From: Ettlia oleoabundans
Lineage: Eukaryota > Chlorophyta > Chlorophyceae > Chlamydomonadales
Reading direction: 5' to 3'
DNA: 60,409 bases
Assembly (NCBI GenBank): GCA_019693395.1
Contig: JAAMXP010002823.1
Coordinates: forward strand, 1-60,409
Positions 38,601 to 50,300 of the stretch are shown piece by piece. Both the position numbers and the translations under genes were made by a program. The notes below the pieces were generated by a model. That model was not told the origin of the DNA, did not search any database, and was given only the letters and a program-made list of their open reading frames with translations. Positions within the stretch are counted from its first letter, which is position 1. Each line of letters starts with the position of its first letter.

Positions 38601-39901
38601 GATGCGGGATACCACACCCTCCAAGCTGCTGCCGCGGTTCTCATTCAGCAGGTGAACCTCATCTGCAGCATGACATGGAGAGCAAGCAGGAAGACGGGTG
38701 CTGACAGCTCTTAATCATGCTGATGCCGCCAACAGTTGCAGTGCTGGCACAGCGGTTCATGGCAGGGTGGGGACCGTCATAATATCAAGCATTGCATTGG
38801 GTAAGATAGGTCAATCATTGTTGATAGTAACCATCAGCCAGCCGGCTGTCACCTATCAGCACCAGGCCAATGTCGGCAAAGAAGCGCATGCCGGAGCGAG
38901 TCACTGCATCAAACTTTTCAGGGGTTGCACAGATGATGTCGGCGGCATCCAGCGCTTCAAGCCCCTCGTGCCCAGTGTCGCCTGTGTTGTGTCAGGATGG
39001 GGAAAGGAAGGTGTGTCCGGATTACCAGTGACAACTGAAGCAGGCAGGGTGCTGGACTGGAGTCTGGGAATCAAGAAGCAGAGCTCAGGTTGGCATCCAT
39101 GATGTGCAAGCGCGGATCGAAGGTCAATGAGTGCAGCACCCATATACCTGTCAGCTCCGCACAGGTGATACCCAGCGTGGCATAGCGCTGGGTCCAGTCT
39201 CGCACCTTCTCCTGCACCCACAATGGGCCAAGCAAGGGCAAACAGCTCGATAACAATAAAGGAAGGGTCAAATGAAGCCAGCAGCCACTACGCAGTTTGA
39301 GGGCTATCAAGATACATGTGGGCTGCTAGCTGCCAGCATGGCTGGCTTGCCTGGACCAGGGCGCGTGCAGGCGCCAGGTACACAGCTTTGAGGTGGCCTG
39401 GCCTGTGGCTGAATTGCCCACTCTCGGTGATATGCATAGACAGCATGTGCAGGAACGCCAGCTCCAGCAGCACTGTCTTGCCTGCGTCAGTAAGGCAGGG
39501 ACAGGGATTCACTATGGCAAGTGTTTGAACCAACCTGGCCCAGTGTAAGGTGGCAACTGTGCGAGCGCCATTGCACCTCCTCCTGTGGGCGCTGAGATGA
39601 CCACGTTGGTGCTGCTTTCGTAGATGGTGGGCCAACAGTCGTTCTGGATGGCATTGAAGTAGCGGAAGGGGAACACGGGGCGAAAGCAGGGTGGCAGCTC
39701 GTCCACCGCGTGCAACCGACCGTCCCCATCACAGCGCAGCGGTGGCGGCGGCTGAGCCGGCTGCATGGAAGCTGCGTAGCCGTACATCGTGCTTGGACCT
39801 GCTGGCTGTGAATACCCGGGCATGTGAAAATGCTGCTGCTGCTGCTGCTGCTGTTGCCAGGAGGGGCCCGAGGGCTGTTGGGTGGGCCAAGCACAGGCCA
39901 T
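32697..39901 (-). CDS. HFM1: HFM1/MER3 meiotic DNA helicase
   Basis: HFM1/MER3 is the ZMM-group Ski2-like helicase that stabilises recombination intermediates for interfering crossovers in meiosis. Twenty-two exons are inferred: 39901-39577, 39481-39351, 39211-39148, 38981-38853, 38662-38587, 38457-38333, 38192-38130, 38000-37645, 37429-37286, 37099-37031, 36879-36757, 36657-36499, 36319-36219, 36053-36006, 35864-35819, 35714-35604, 35410-35342, 35231-35162, 34994-34794, 34638-34531, 34366-34194 and 34052-32697 (about 1348 residues). Motifs: FNAIQNDCW (Q-motif side), APTGGGKT, DEVHLL, SATIPN, TLAMGVNLPA, QMVGRAGRPQ. A winged helix, a Sec63-like domain and an HhH segment (LTGIGPLIAQRLAAAGI) follow. 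A C-terminal tail of about 420 residues is Pro/Gln/Ala-rich and ends FAPLFGFL. Exon 1 has a Q8 run. Intron 2 has a GC donor; the donor after exon 20 could be GC or a GT 15 bp further on. Confidence 0.94.
32823..32827 (+). terminator. DUF1749 poly(A) signal TGTAA, inside the HFM1 last exon
   Basis: First TGTAA after the DUF1749 stop, 183 bp away and antisense to the HFM1 C-terminal coding region. Confidence 0.45.
39831..39854. repeat. CTG/CAG microsatellite coding polyGln in HFM1 exon 1
   Basis: The TGC run on the plus strand is CAG on the gene strand. With the neighbouring codons it encodes eight Gln before HFHMPGY. Confidence 0.85.
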
Positions 39902-40131
39902 GGCTGTTGAGCTCACAGTGCTGCCTGTCCTGCCTGAGTCATGCTGGGGCGTCAGGGACAGCCTGACGGAATAGCGAATAGGCAGGGTTGCTAAATTTTA
40001 GCGCTGCATGGGATGCCCGGTCAGCAGTGTTGCTTCCGTCTTCATTTCTCTCTTCCACTCATCCATGTCATCTTCCTGGCTCATGCACCACACGTGTGCA
40101 CTTTAAGGTGTCTGCACAGGGCCTGATCGTC
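39902..40131. promoter_or_regulatory. Shared divergent promoter region, HFM1 / C18orf63-like gene
   Basis: Only 230 bp separate the two ATGs, so the promoters overlap. No meiosis-specific element was identified. Confidence 0.5.
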
Positions 40132-42582
40132 ATGGCAGTGAACCCTGGCGTGGCCTTCAAACTAGAGGGAGCCAGCCTGCAGCTTGCCATCATCCAGGTG
40201 CCCCTGGCGCCCAACAAAGCAGCTGAAGCAGGCTGCATAATAAAGGAGGAGGAAACAGCACGGCTGGACTTGCTGCCGGCGCAGCTGCCCGCCCGCTTTG
40301 CAGCTCTTCAGCAGGCGCTTGCCAGCGTGAGGGACCTGAGCAGTCCAACTCTGCCGTTTGCCGCCCACGCCTTGGGCCATGATCAACTGCGCATCGTGGC
40401 GCTAAAGCCCCATGTGGCTATCGTGTTCAAGCTGCTGCGGGAGAAGCAAGCAGCCCTGGGCATCGTGGTTGCAGATGTGAAGCGCCATGTGTCTCTGGCT
40501 CCGCTGCCGGCACCTGAGCTTGAGCAAGCGTGTGCCTGCGGCCTGATGGCCAGCCTGCTGCGTTGTGGCTGGCATCAGTTAGATGAAGATCGCCTGCTGG
40601 GTGCTAGCCTGCTGCAGCCAACATCGGACGGGCGTGCCCAGACCTGCGGGTCTGTGACTATGCGGGTGCATGCTGAGCCAGCGGAAAAGCCCACCAAGCT
40701 CTATCTGTTAGTCAGGGCAGGTGGGTGCTGCTGCCAGTTTCTACGGCTGGTGGTTGGAGGAATTGGCACACAACATATGCAGCCTGTCAGTTCCTGTAGC
40801 CTCCTTCGTGCGCTGTGTTTTAGCCATTTTGATTGAAGGCATATCCACGTTGTCGTGTGTTGCAGAGCAGGTGGAGTTTCGATACCCTGCCTGCAGATCA
40901 GAAGCCAGCTTGGCAGGCGCTGAATGCCAGCTGCTCCCTGATTTCCGCCCCGCCCTCATTGAGTGCAAGCGCCCTGCCGATAGCGCCACCCTGGCACTCC
41001 TGCGGCCCCTGTGGGCCAGCTACGGCATGCCCCTGCCGGAAGAGATGGACAGTCTTCTGGATGTGCGCTTGGATTGCGACCCAGATGCGCCCACCTACCC
41101 CTATCCGCCTTGCCGTGTGCTGGGTGCCTCAGGGCTGCTCAGTGTCACCAGCAAGCGCACAGCACCCGCAGTGCAAGCTGTGCTTGCCAAGCTCCGAGGT
41201 AGGTATCTAAAATGGGGGCCAGCGTGTTCTTTTTTCTCCAGAATAACATACCAGGCTAACATCTTCTGTGCTTGACCTGCTAACTCGCCCCGTTTGCTTT
41301 CTGCAGATGACCTTGCCGCCAGCCCCTTCAAGTTTCTGGGAGGTGGCCTGAAGGTGTCACCGCAGGCTCATGAGTGGTATCCAGATGGCATGATGCCCCC
41401 GCAGCGCAGCCGCCACCATGCAGCACCAACAACCCAACCGCTGGGGTTCATCACAGCGCGCCAGCATGCTGCATTGGGCAAGGGGCGAGGTGGAGGCATC
41501 ACCTTGGGCGACTCGTTTGATGTGGCTTCCTTTGGAGTGGCATCTGCAACTGAAGGACAGCAGGCACAGCAGGAACAGCGGCAGCGCCAGCAGAAGAAGC
41601 ATTTTATCGCTGGTCCAAAGTTGCAGGCTGCCCTTACAGAAGCTAAGCAGGCACTGGCTGATACTGAGACGCCGGCGTCAGCCGCACCTCGGCAGATGGC
41701 TGGGACAGCACTGGCAGCAACTCTAGCCGCATCCCGTGCTGTAAAGGCAACTCCTGTCAAGCAGCCCTTTGCGCTTCGGCAGGCAGCGGCCGTGGCGGCC
41801 GCCGCCGCTAGGGGTGTCAACCAAAAGCCAGCCGTGCCAGTGTTCAAGAAGGCGAGCAGCCTGCAAGCCTCTGCCCAGCCTCCCCGGGGTAAGGCGGCGG
41901 CAACGCCTGGCAAGAAACGGCCAGCAGGCAAGCCGCCAGCGGCAGCCAAGCGGCCAAAGTCTGTGCCGTTCTCTGCGACGGCAACGCCGATTGTTAACTC
42001 GGCTGCCGCAGCCATGGGCAGCTGCCCTCCGAGCCCAGCAACAGCACGCCTGCCTGCCTTGCCACCCCTGGGCATCGCTGCTGCCACAGGCATTGCCAGC
42101 GCACCTCCATCAGCAAGCAAGCCAGCAGCAGGCAGGTCCCAGGCGCCGATGTCCACAGGAGCAGCAGATGGAGTCGGCATGGCTGCGTCTGTGCCACCCA
42201 AGGCGCCAGCCAAGCCACGTGCGAAGCCTGCGGATATAAATGTGGCGGCAGGTGTGTGTGGTTGGGCCATTGGTGCCATAAGGACTCAGCCAGCGGTGTA
42301 TCTGCTTGTTCAGGACGAACCGGTTGAGATTGTCTTGATCTATTTGCCTAAGTAACCACGTATCGCTTGCTGCTGCGACCGCGGCTGATGTCTCAACTGC
42401 CTGCAGTGACAGCCAGGGTGCATCAAATGCACGCTGCGGGCACACTGGGCAAGCTGACCATCCCAGAACTCAAGGCTTACCTGAAGAGCATCAAGCAGCC
42501 TGTGGGAGGAAAGAAAGCGGAGCTGGAGCAGCGTGTGCGGCAGCATTTGGGCGCAGAAGCGGCTAGTGCGGGTGGAGCATGA
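40132..42582 (+). CDS. C18orf63/DUF4708-like protein with C-terminal SAP domain
   Basis: This is a 680-residue protein from exons 40132-40720, 40866-41198, 41307-42251 and 42407-42582, all in phase 1. The N-terminal 300 residues resemble the uncharacterised vertebrate C18orf63 family: LAPLPAPELEQA aligns with its LPPPEL motif, ECQLLPDFRPALIE with its LPSMK region, PLWASYGMPLPEEM with its SYG/LPG block, and PTYPYPPCRVLG with its TYPLSC motif. A long Ala/Gln/Lys-rich linker contains AVPVFKKASSLQ, matching the short VPVFK motif in the C18orf63 tail, then basic patches (GKKRPAGK, AKRPKS). The end is a SAP-type DNA-binding motif: LGKLTIPELKAYLKSIKQ, then KAELEQRVRQHL. The start is the first ATG; the frame is open further upstream, so a longer N-terminus is possible. 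The family match is from memory of weakly conserved blocks. It is head-to-head with HFM1. Confidence 0.7.
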
Positions 42583-43415
42583 GTAGATGTGATTGTGGCA
42601 TGGACGGCTGAACCTCATTAATACCATGAGCTATATGATATTACAACCTTTCAGCTGCTCAACGGTTTACTGCTGCCTTCCTGCTGCCTTAAGGCTTTGC
42701 TGTGTTTTCCAAGGTGGCAGTATTCCGCAAAATTATGCCTGAGCACTATGCCGTCATCGGTCCACCCCAGCACTGGGAACTCGTAAAAGCGCGCTGCTGC
42801 CCACTTGTTTACACGACTTCAGAGGCGTGTCACAACAAACAATGGCGGTATATTTTTATAAATACCTCGAAGCAGCATGCCCGTGGCTCAGCCTGGCGGG
42901 CTTCATGCTGTGTCGGCAGCGATATAGCATGATGGCCAGCAATAAAACAAGAGAAGGGTGGGTTGGAGCCAGCCATAAACTGCAAGCCAGCTGCCGAGCA
43001 GAACCGGCAGAATGCCTCGATGTTAAGAGAGCTAAAAGGGCAGCGCTGCGCTGGCACAGGATGATGGCAAGGCCAGGCACGCAAACTGCAGCCTTTGGAT
43101 ACAGAAGAATCGAGCGCAAAATAGGTGAAGCAGTGTTGTCACAGCAGGAACAAGAATGTGCTATAGAGATGTAAGGGATTGCCGACCTGTCAAGTTGGGC
43201 AGATGTGGAGTGGCATGTGTGGCAGAGCGTCTACCAACATGTGTGCCCACTAACGGAAGGGATGGCAGGAGGAAGGCTAGACGAAAGATGGGTGGGGCTC
43301 CATCACAGGGTGCATCTAGGGCAAAAAGGCGTAGGTGTGCCCTGCTGCTTCACACCTCATGTCAGACTACCAGCTGCCCAGCCAGCGTTCTGCATGTGCA
43401 TTCTCGTGCACCACA
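42583..43415. other. Convergent intergenic region, C18orf63-like / PHT4
   Basis: 833 bp of 3' UTR and spacer. A TGTAA occurs late, at 43170-43174. No gene is supported. Confidence 0.55.
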
Positions 43416-46400
43416 TCAGTCCCAGTTCTGACGCTGGCTGCTGGCAAAAATTGAGTAAATGACTAGGCCGATCAGTTGGAAGGCGGCGGTGGGGAAGAAA
43501 AGCGCCTGGGCCCAGGAGCCGGTTGTGTCAAGGAGGTAGCCCGCAAAGGTGACGCCCAGCACGCCCGGCAGTGCTCCCGCGGTATTGCTCAGGCCTGCAG
43601 ATGGGCAGTGACAGTGGCGGCGAACTGTGAGATCACAGCACTGCAACGGGAGTCAAGCATTTTATGCAGAGAACAGGAGCGGGAGGGAAGGTACCCCACA
43701 GGCTGCTGGCAATGCATACAGTGCACGGCAAACTGTTACAAAATCAGCGCTGCCTTGATGCGGTATGGCCTGGCAGCCAGGCAGTGGGTGCAGAGGGGCT
43801 ACTGCAGCTGTTCACGTCGCAAGGGGCACGTTCACTCACCAAGCAGCGCTCCTGCATACTTGGGCGAGAGATCCTGGTGGTTGCAGTAAAGGCCGGCACG
43901 TGCCCAGGCACCCAGCGCAAACGCAAGGGACATGATCGCCACAATGAGGCCGGTGGGGCCGGCACCAGGGGTGGTGGGCGTGAGGAAGGCCAGCGCAAGC
44001 ATGCACAGCGCTGGTCCCAGGAAAGAGATGCCCTGCGACACCTTCCGCACGTTGGTCACCGCCCAGCCGTACTTGGTGACCAGGGCGTCGGCAATGGGGC
44101 CAACCAGCGGGGTCATGAGGGTCATTGACACGTAGGGGATGAGGGTCAGCAGCGAGCTCTTCTCCACATTCAAACCTGCGGCAGGAGAGGAGTAACATGG
44201 CAGGAAGGTGAGGCACGAAGTCATACCAAAGAAAATGGCATTAAATAGAGTGGCGGCACCAGCAATAAGATCAGCACAGCACGGCAACTGGGGCATAGCG
44301 GTATGGTGCAGGCAACCAACATGCTGTGCTACTACATACCGCACAGCAATGTACGATCAATGGCGCAACTCAGCACAGAAGCGCTACAGCAGTTGTGATG
44401 CATGGAGCATGGCGCCGTGGGTTTCCCAGTGTGCTACCGGCGACCGCGCCGGGAAAGCGGCAGTCCAGGCAGAATGCATGCCCCGTTGCTTACCCAGGGC
44501 CATGTCAAAGTATGAGGGCAGCCAGGCCAGCAGCGTATAGTAGCCCCAGTTGTAGCAAAAGTGCGCCACGATGATGGCCCACACAGGGGAGCTGCGCAGG
44601 AAGGTGCCCCACGGCACCGGCTTCTTCTTGCCAGCGTTTGCAGCGGCGGCAGCTGCCGCGGCGGCGGCTCTTGCTTCCGCCCCCGTCGCCCCCTCCACTG
44701 CCTGTCCCGCCGTTGCCACTGCCTGCTTGCGAAGCTTCTTTGACTCACCATCTGCGGGTGGGGGAGGGAGGCAGTGGCAGCCATCAGATGCTTGAAAGCA
44801 GCTGGTGCTGAAGTACAGGACCAAGGCAATCTGCAGGGCTTGCACACATGTGATGCTGCTGTGCCAAACCTGCCCATCTTGCAAGCAGTTTGCAGGCCAA
44901 CACATCGCTCGATAACAATACACATGCTACATGGTAAGAACCCAAAAGGAGAACAGAGGCACCGAAGCGCGCGGCAGATTAGCCCACACCGACTAACGCA
45001 CCCACCTAGGCTTTGCTGCTCCGGCTTGCACAGGGGCCAAATCGCGCACCACACCAGGCCCAGCAACGCAAACAGGTAGAAGACCGACTGCCAGCCAAAG
45101 TAGTGGATGAGGGGACCGCACAGCAGCAGGCCCACAGCACTGCCAACGTCCAGGCCGCCAAACACCGTTGTGACAGCGCGGGCACGCTCAGACCTGCAAA
45201 TGGCATACGAATCTCGATGTTGATGTGTTAAAGCAGCAGCGCTCTGGTACATGAGTAAGGGGTGCTACGGCGTGCCCCCTGGCCGCTTGTAGGGGTGCAC
45301 AGTGGCATGCGCCGGCCTGTCAACCAGAGGTGTGTACCGGTCTCCTTCAGCAGCTATGCGCTACCGGCACTGGCAGCCACCGCAATAATAGATGCCCATT
45401 ACGAAGAGCAGGCTGAGTGGTCACTCACTCTGGCACTATACGGGCCATGACATTGGTTGCTGAGCTGGGTGCCAGCCCCTCGCCAAGGCCCACAAACAGG
45501 CGGGTGGCACAGAGCGCCACCAGTCCCATCTGGGCCGCAGGGGGTGCCACCAGGGTGCCTAGCGACCACAGCGCAACGCCCACAAACAGCACACGCGCCC
45601 CTCCAATGCTGCGGAAAGGAAAGTGGCGACAGATGGCAGGGTAAGGAGGGCAGAGGGAAGAAGGGCGCCTGCTTGGGAAGCCGCACCTGCACAACAGCTG
45701 CAGCAGCAACACCCACAACTGCTGACGGGCCACAAGTGCTGTCTCTCCGTATTTCAGTAGGACCCACCTGGTGGACACCCAGCCTGCTGGGATCTGAGTG
45801 AGGGAGTAGCCCCAGAAGAAAGAGGAGGAGACCAGCCCTCGCTCCATGGCTGACCAGCCCAGCTCTTTTGCCATGGGGATCACTGCCACCGACATGTTGA
45901 CTTTATCCATGTTTCCCAGGCAGAAGGAAAGGGCCATCATCCCCACTACCAGCCAACGGTGCGGGACGACAGGCACTGTGTCCTGTTGCTGCTGCTGCTG
46001 CGCTGGAGGGGCTGCCTCAGGCTGTTTTGCGGCTGCTGCTGAGGTTGTGTCTGCAGCCTGCTCTGCCACATTGGTCGTATCTACTGCTGCTGTTGGTTCC
46101 TCTGCTGCACGAGGCTCCCCTGCTGCTGATGGCTGCTCTGCTGCTGCTCCCACGGGAACAAGGGAGTTGTCCGGTGAATCAGCAACCAACACGTGCCGCC
46201 GCCGCCGAAAGGGTGCACGTTGCTGCTGCTGCCAGCGTTGTCGTGGCATGGACAACGTACCCCACTGGCTCCGCTGTGACCCAAGGGGTGCCGGGCTGCA
46301 CATCTGTTGACGAATGGGAAGGGGTTGAGAGCTAGCACTGGTTTCTGGCCGCGCAGCTGAGGTAGCGGCAGCGGCAGCGGCGACACATCGTGGCCGCAGT

Positions 46401-46507
46401 TGCCTAGGCCCGCACCGCAGCACATTGGATTGCCGAAGTTGTCCTTTGAGCGGTTGCACTGCTACTACGCCTGCTGCAGCGGCAGGAGCGAGGCCCTCTG
46501 CCGGCAT
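43416..46507 (-). CDS. PHT4: PHT4-type anion (phosphate) transporter, major facilitator superfamily
   Basis: This is a SLC17-like transporter of the plant PHT4/ANTR group, which moves inorganic phosphate, and in some members ascorbate, across plastid or Golgi membranes. Exons are 46507-45768, 45608-45429, 45193-45006, 44751-44494, 44175-43840 and 43594-43416, giving 626 residues in phase. Residues 1 to about 185 are Arg/Ala/Ser/Gln-rich and lack acidic residues at first, consistent with a plastid transit peptide plus a disordered extension. The transporter part opens with [20 protein letters not shown] and [20 protein letters not shown], then [20 protein letters not shown] and [21 protein letters not shown] charged Ala-rich cytosolic loop is followed by [20 protein letters not shown] and [20 protein letters not shown]. 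About 12 membrane helices are readable. The initiator is the first ATG of the open frame. Substrate within the family cannot be told. Confidence 0.92.
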
Positions 46508-47378
46508 TTGAAGCAAGAGCTTCGGACCGCCACGCGCAGGCCCGCTGTTGCAGATGCGCAAGGAGCTCTCTGTGCCACCGCCCCTGCAAGCATAGAAGCC
46601 CAGCAACAGGTGTCAGCTCCAAGTCGCTGGCTCACTCGGGCGCACTCCATCGCAGGCGATCTCTCGCTATCCGGCATGGACAGCAGCAGGTCGCGCACCT
46701 GCAAGCGATGGCTGCTCAGCAGACAACCGGCTGGACAAGCGGCTGCGCCGGTCGGTAAACCTCCGTTGCGGTGCACCGAAGACTTGTACTTTCAAATCTG
46801 AGAGTTGGGAAAGCAAATGCGGAAATGCAGATTGCTGTGCTGCTTCTGCTGGCTGGCTGCGGCCGACCCCGGCAACGGGTATTGGCGCCGCATAGCGTGC
46901 GTCAACCTTGCTTTGCTGCAATTCACATTGCTTGCCAGATATACCTCAACATCATCACCTGCATAAGTTTCAAGGGGACACCATATAAACCCACACCTAT
47001 CTGGGGCATGTCGCCATTAGTCTTTCAAACTTTCAACCGTTGTGGGTCAGGACCTCCATCCTTGTGCTCAGTGCTACCAATTTGCAGCGCCCATGCATGA
47101 CCGCTGCTGATGGCATGATAACCTTTAATCTCATGCAGACGACAATACGTTCTATGTCTTGCTAGTTGTAAAAGCCGCAACGGTTTAAGGCAGCAAGTGG
47201 CCATGTTGTCACCCTTACTGCCATTCCATTGCCCTTCGCTCGTTGGAACCCGGAAATTTACAGAGTCATTAACAAGCTCTACTAGCAGAGCCACTACGTC
47301 AGAAAGAGCGCCAAGAGGCTTTCACAGGCCCCACCAACGACAGCCATCAACAACCCAATAAAATTGCATATGTTGCCC
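46508..47378. other. Intergenic region upstream of PHT4 and downstream of RIOX
   Basis: 871 bp between tandem minus-strand genes. It holds the PHT4 5' UTR/promoter and the RIOX 3' UTR with a TGTAA at 47258-47262. No gene is supported. Confidence 0.55.
47258..47262 (-). terminator. RIOX poly(A) signal TGTAA (minus strand)
   Basis: TTACA on the plus strand, 117 bp beyond the RIOX stop codon. Confidence 0.55.
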
Positions 47379-50300
47379 CTAGTCCTTCACCGCCAGCACC
47401 TTTGCCTCAACCAGCGCCTTAACCACCGCTGCAGGGTCCACATCGCAACCATCCTCAGGCGCCGGAAGTTCTCCCACCTGCACCGCCTCTGGAGCACCCT
47501 CCACACCGCTCCCCGCAGACAGCAGGATGTCAAGGAGCTCGGCACAGCCCAGCGGAAACTCTATCACCCCCGCAGCGTCCACTGCCACTTCCTCAAGCGC
47601 TTCTTGCAACGCCTCCTGCTCATCGGCGGGCTTATGGGCGTGCAGGTCCCGCCGGTTGGCCATGCAGTGGTGCACCTCTGCGATTGGCTCCGGCCCTTCA
47701 GTGTTGATGATCATTCGCGCGATGCCCGGCTGCGTCAATGCCACAACTGTGGCAGGGGTGATCCCTCCAGAGCCACCAGCTCCGCCCTCCTCATTAGCTT
47801 TCGCTGTTGTGCCCTGCTATGCCAGCACCAGAGGGGAATGCCAAGGATCTTTAGCTCAAGGGGACAGAAAGCTTGCTCGATGCCAATACGTGACAGTTGA
47901 GCGCATGTGCAGCAGCGCATGTGCTCGCTGCGCTACAAAAGCAACCTACTTAGTGACGCCCTAACAGGCAGCATCAGCATGCAGCACATAGCAGAGCACA
48001 CAGTGTCCCACCCCAGCAGGAGAGCAGGTTGAGAGCAGGTTAATACATTGTGTCAACGGCACCGCCCCCCGTAAATGTACTTCTTGAGGGCTCACCTTGC
48101 GTGGGGCCAGCGGCATGCGCTGCTGCAGGAACTGCACCGCCAGCTGGTCTGCCACCCCATCCAGCGGCATGTGGTGCATCACCGTCTCTATAAGCTCCGC
48201 ACAGTTCTGTGTGAAGGCCTCACGCCGGGGGTCCTCCTCACTCTCCTCACCTGCAGCACAAGCACCATGCGCTACGGAAAGCAGGTCAACACGAGGCAAG
48301 AAATGCAGCCGACGCAGCAGCACCAGCTACATCTGGAAACTCCAAGGTCTGCCCGCTGTGCTCGACAGTGCCACCGAGGCATGGGCCCCCAGCAAATCAA
48401 CAAAAATTGCATGCCCAAACCATCTTCTACAAATAGCCAGCTCACACATGACCCGCTGCTATTTATCACACCTATTGAACACATCCATCACCCCATCCAT
48501 CCAGAACTTCTCCCACCGCTGCCCTCACCCTCTGGCCGCTCGTGCACCACCCCCATGTAGTCAAAGTAGTCGCGTGGCAGCGTGCGCCTCAGGTCCCGGT
48601 TGGCCTGGGCAGCCAGCCGCAGAGCTTGGGGCAGCGCCTCCTCAAGGAACGCTGCACAGGGAAGTGAATGGGACAGCAGGAAAGGATGGGAGGGCAGAAA
48701 GCAAAGGGCATACAGGGTACAGTTGGGTTCTGGGTGAGCAACACAAATGTGCAGGACTCAAGCAGGGAAGTCTGGCGCGTACTTGTAGCAAAGGATGCAG
48801 ACACATCCATTGCTGTGCTTGTTATACTACCGCAATACGGCAACACCTAGTGAATACGACATATTTTAAAGTGATGTTGGAGAAGGGGGGCAGTGTTTTT
48901 GCTGCACCATGTGCTCACCCGCCCACGAGCGCTGCCGGTTGGCCGAAATAGTGATGTGCAGGGAGTGGCTGTCGGGCAGTGACTCGGCCTGGTGCACTGC
49001 AGCATGCAGAAGAGAATGATTGAAATGTGGGAAGCACTGTTCAGATGTTGTAGCAACCATATGGGTGACACGAAGGGCTGCCTGCCTGCCAGCAATCCGG
49101 CTGCCAAACACGTCAGCTCTCCAGCTTCTGCTCAACCTGATACTTACTTATTTCGCCTTTAAGCCCAGCCGTTCCCGCATACAGCGTGCATGGCAAGCAC
49201 ATTTGCTCAAGGTGCACGTCCATCTCAAGGTCCGCCAGGAGGCCCCTGTCCTGCCAAAGGGCTGACCCGTTACCCACCCACCTGTGCCGCGTGGCATGTA
49301 CAGCAGGTCCCCCGGTGCCAGCACCACATCCAGCACACACTCCCCCACCTCATCCTCGCTGAAGTCACGACTGCTGTACCTGCAGTACAGGGTAAGGCAC
49401 AAATGGCAATACAGTTGACTGTGACAACGGCACTTGAAATCAGCCAGTATCAGCAACTGCCATGCAACAAGCGCTAGGGTTCCCCAGTTGTGCTGGGAGT
49501 GGCATGAGGCACGGAGAGCCCAGTTCAAAACCAAGCTTACTGCTATATACACAGTCAGGCAAAAGCAGGGACGATGGCTACAGGCAAAGGCTGCGGTGCG
49601 CCCACCGTGGCAGGACGTGCTCGGGGTCTGTGGGCGCATGCAGGCGCCAGCGCTTCTTGCCCTCCAGCTGCAGCACAAAGGCGTCAATGTCGTCCCTGCG
49701 GTACAAACCAAAGACACACGAAGCAGATTAAATGGCAAGGTGCAAGCTGGCAAACACGTACTGTATGTCGAACGGTAGATTGGTTGAATATGCTGAACAC
49801 ATACGAAGCAAGCATTCAGGAGCTCTGTGTCGTGCTGCACATCCATGCTTTCCACAAGCCCACTGAAGCAGAAAGCGACTGTCGCTGCCCGGTTACAAGC
49901 CCTCCCGTCGACTGTGGCACCCTGAAGCTTCGCAAGTCTCCTCCAGCTCACCCCCTGCCAGCACCCAGCACAGCGCTTGCGCTCACCAGTGAGGAGCAAA
50001 GCCCTGGGTGCCTGCCGGTGTGAGGTAGGAGTTGCAGCCCACAGGGCACTGCAGGAAGCTCTCCAAGCGTGCCACCAGGCGCCAGACTGGGTCGGAGAAG
50101 CGCTGTGGATGCAGCAGGCGCACGCTGCATCCCTCCTTGTTGAATCGCCGCCACACAACCTCAGCATCTGCCATCTCGGGGGCTGCAGAGCATACGAAAA
50201 TGATGGGTAAGGAGGAAAGCAAGGGCTGGATCGGCACTGTGCGGGGCACAGGAATGCATCAGTGGAGCAGGAGTTGCTTGTGCCCCGCTGTAATCAACCT

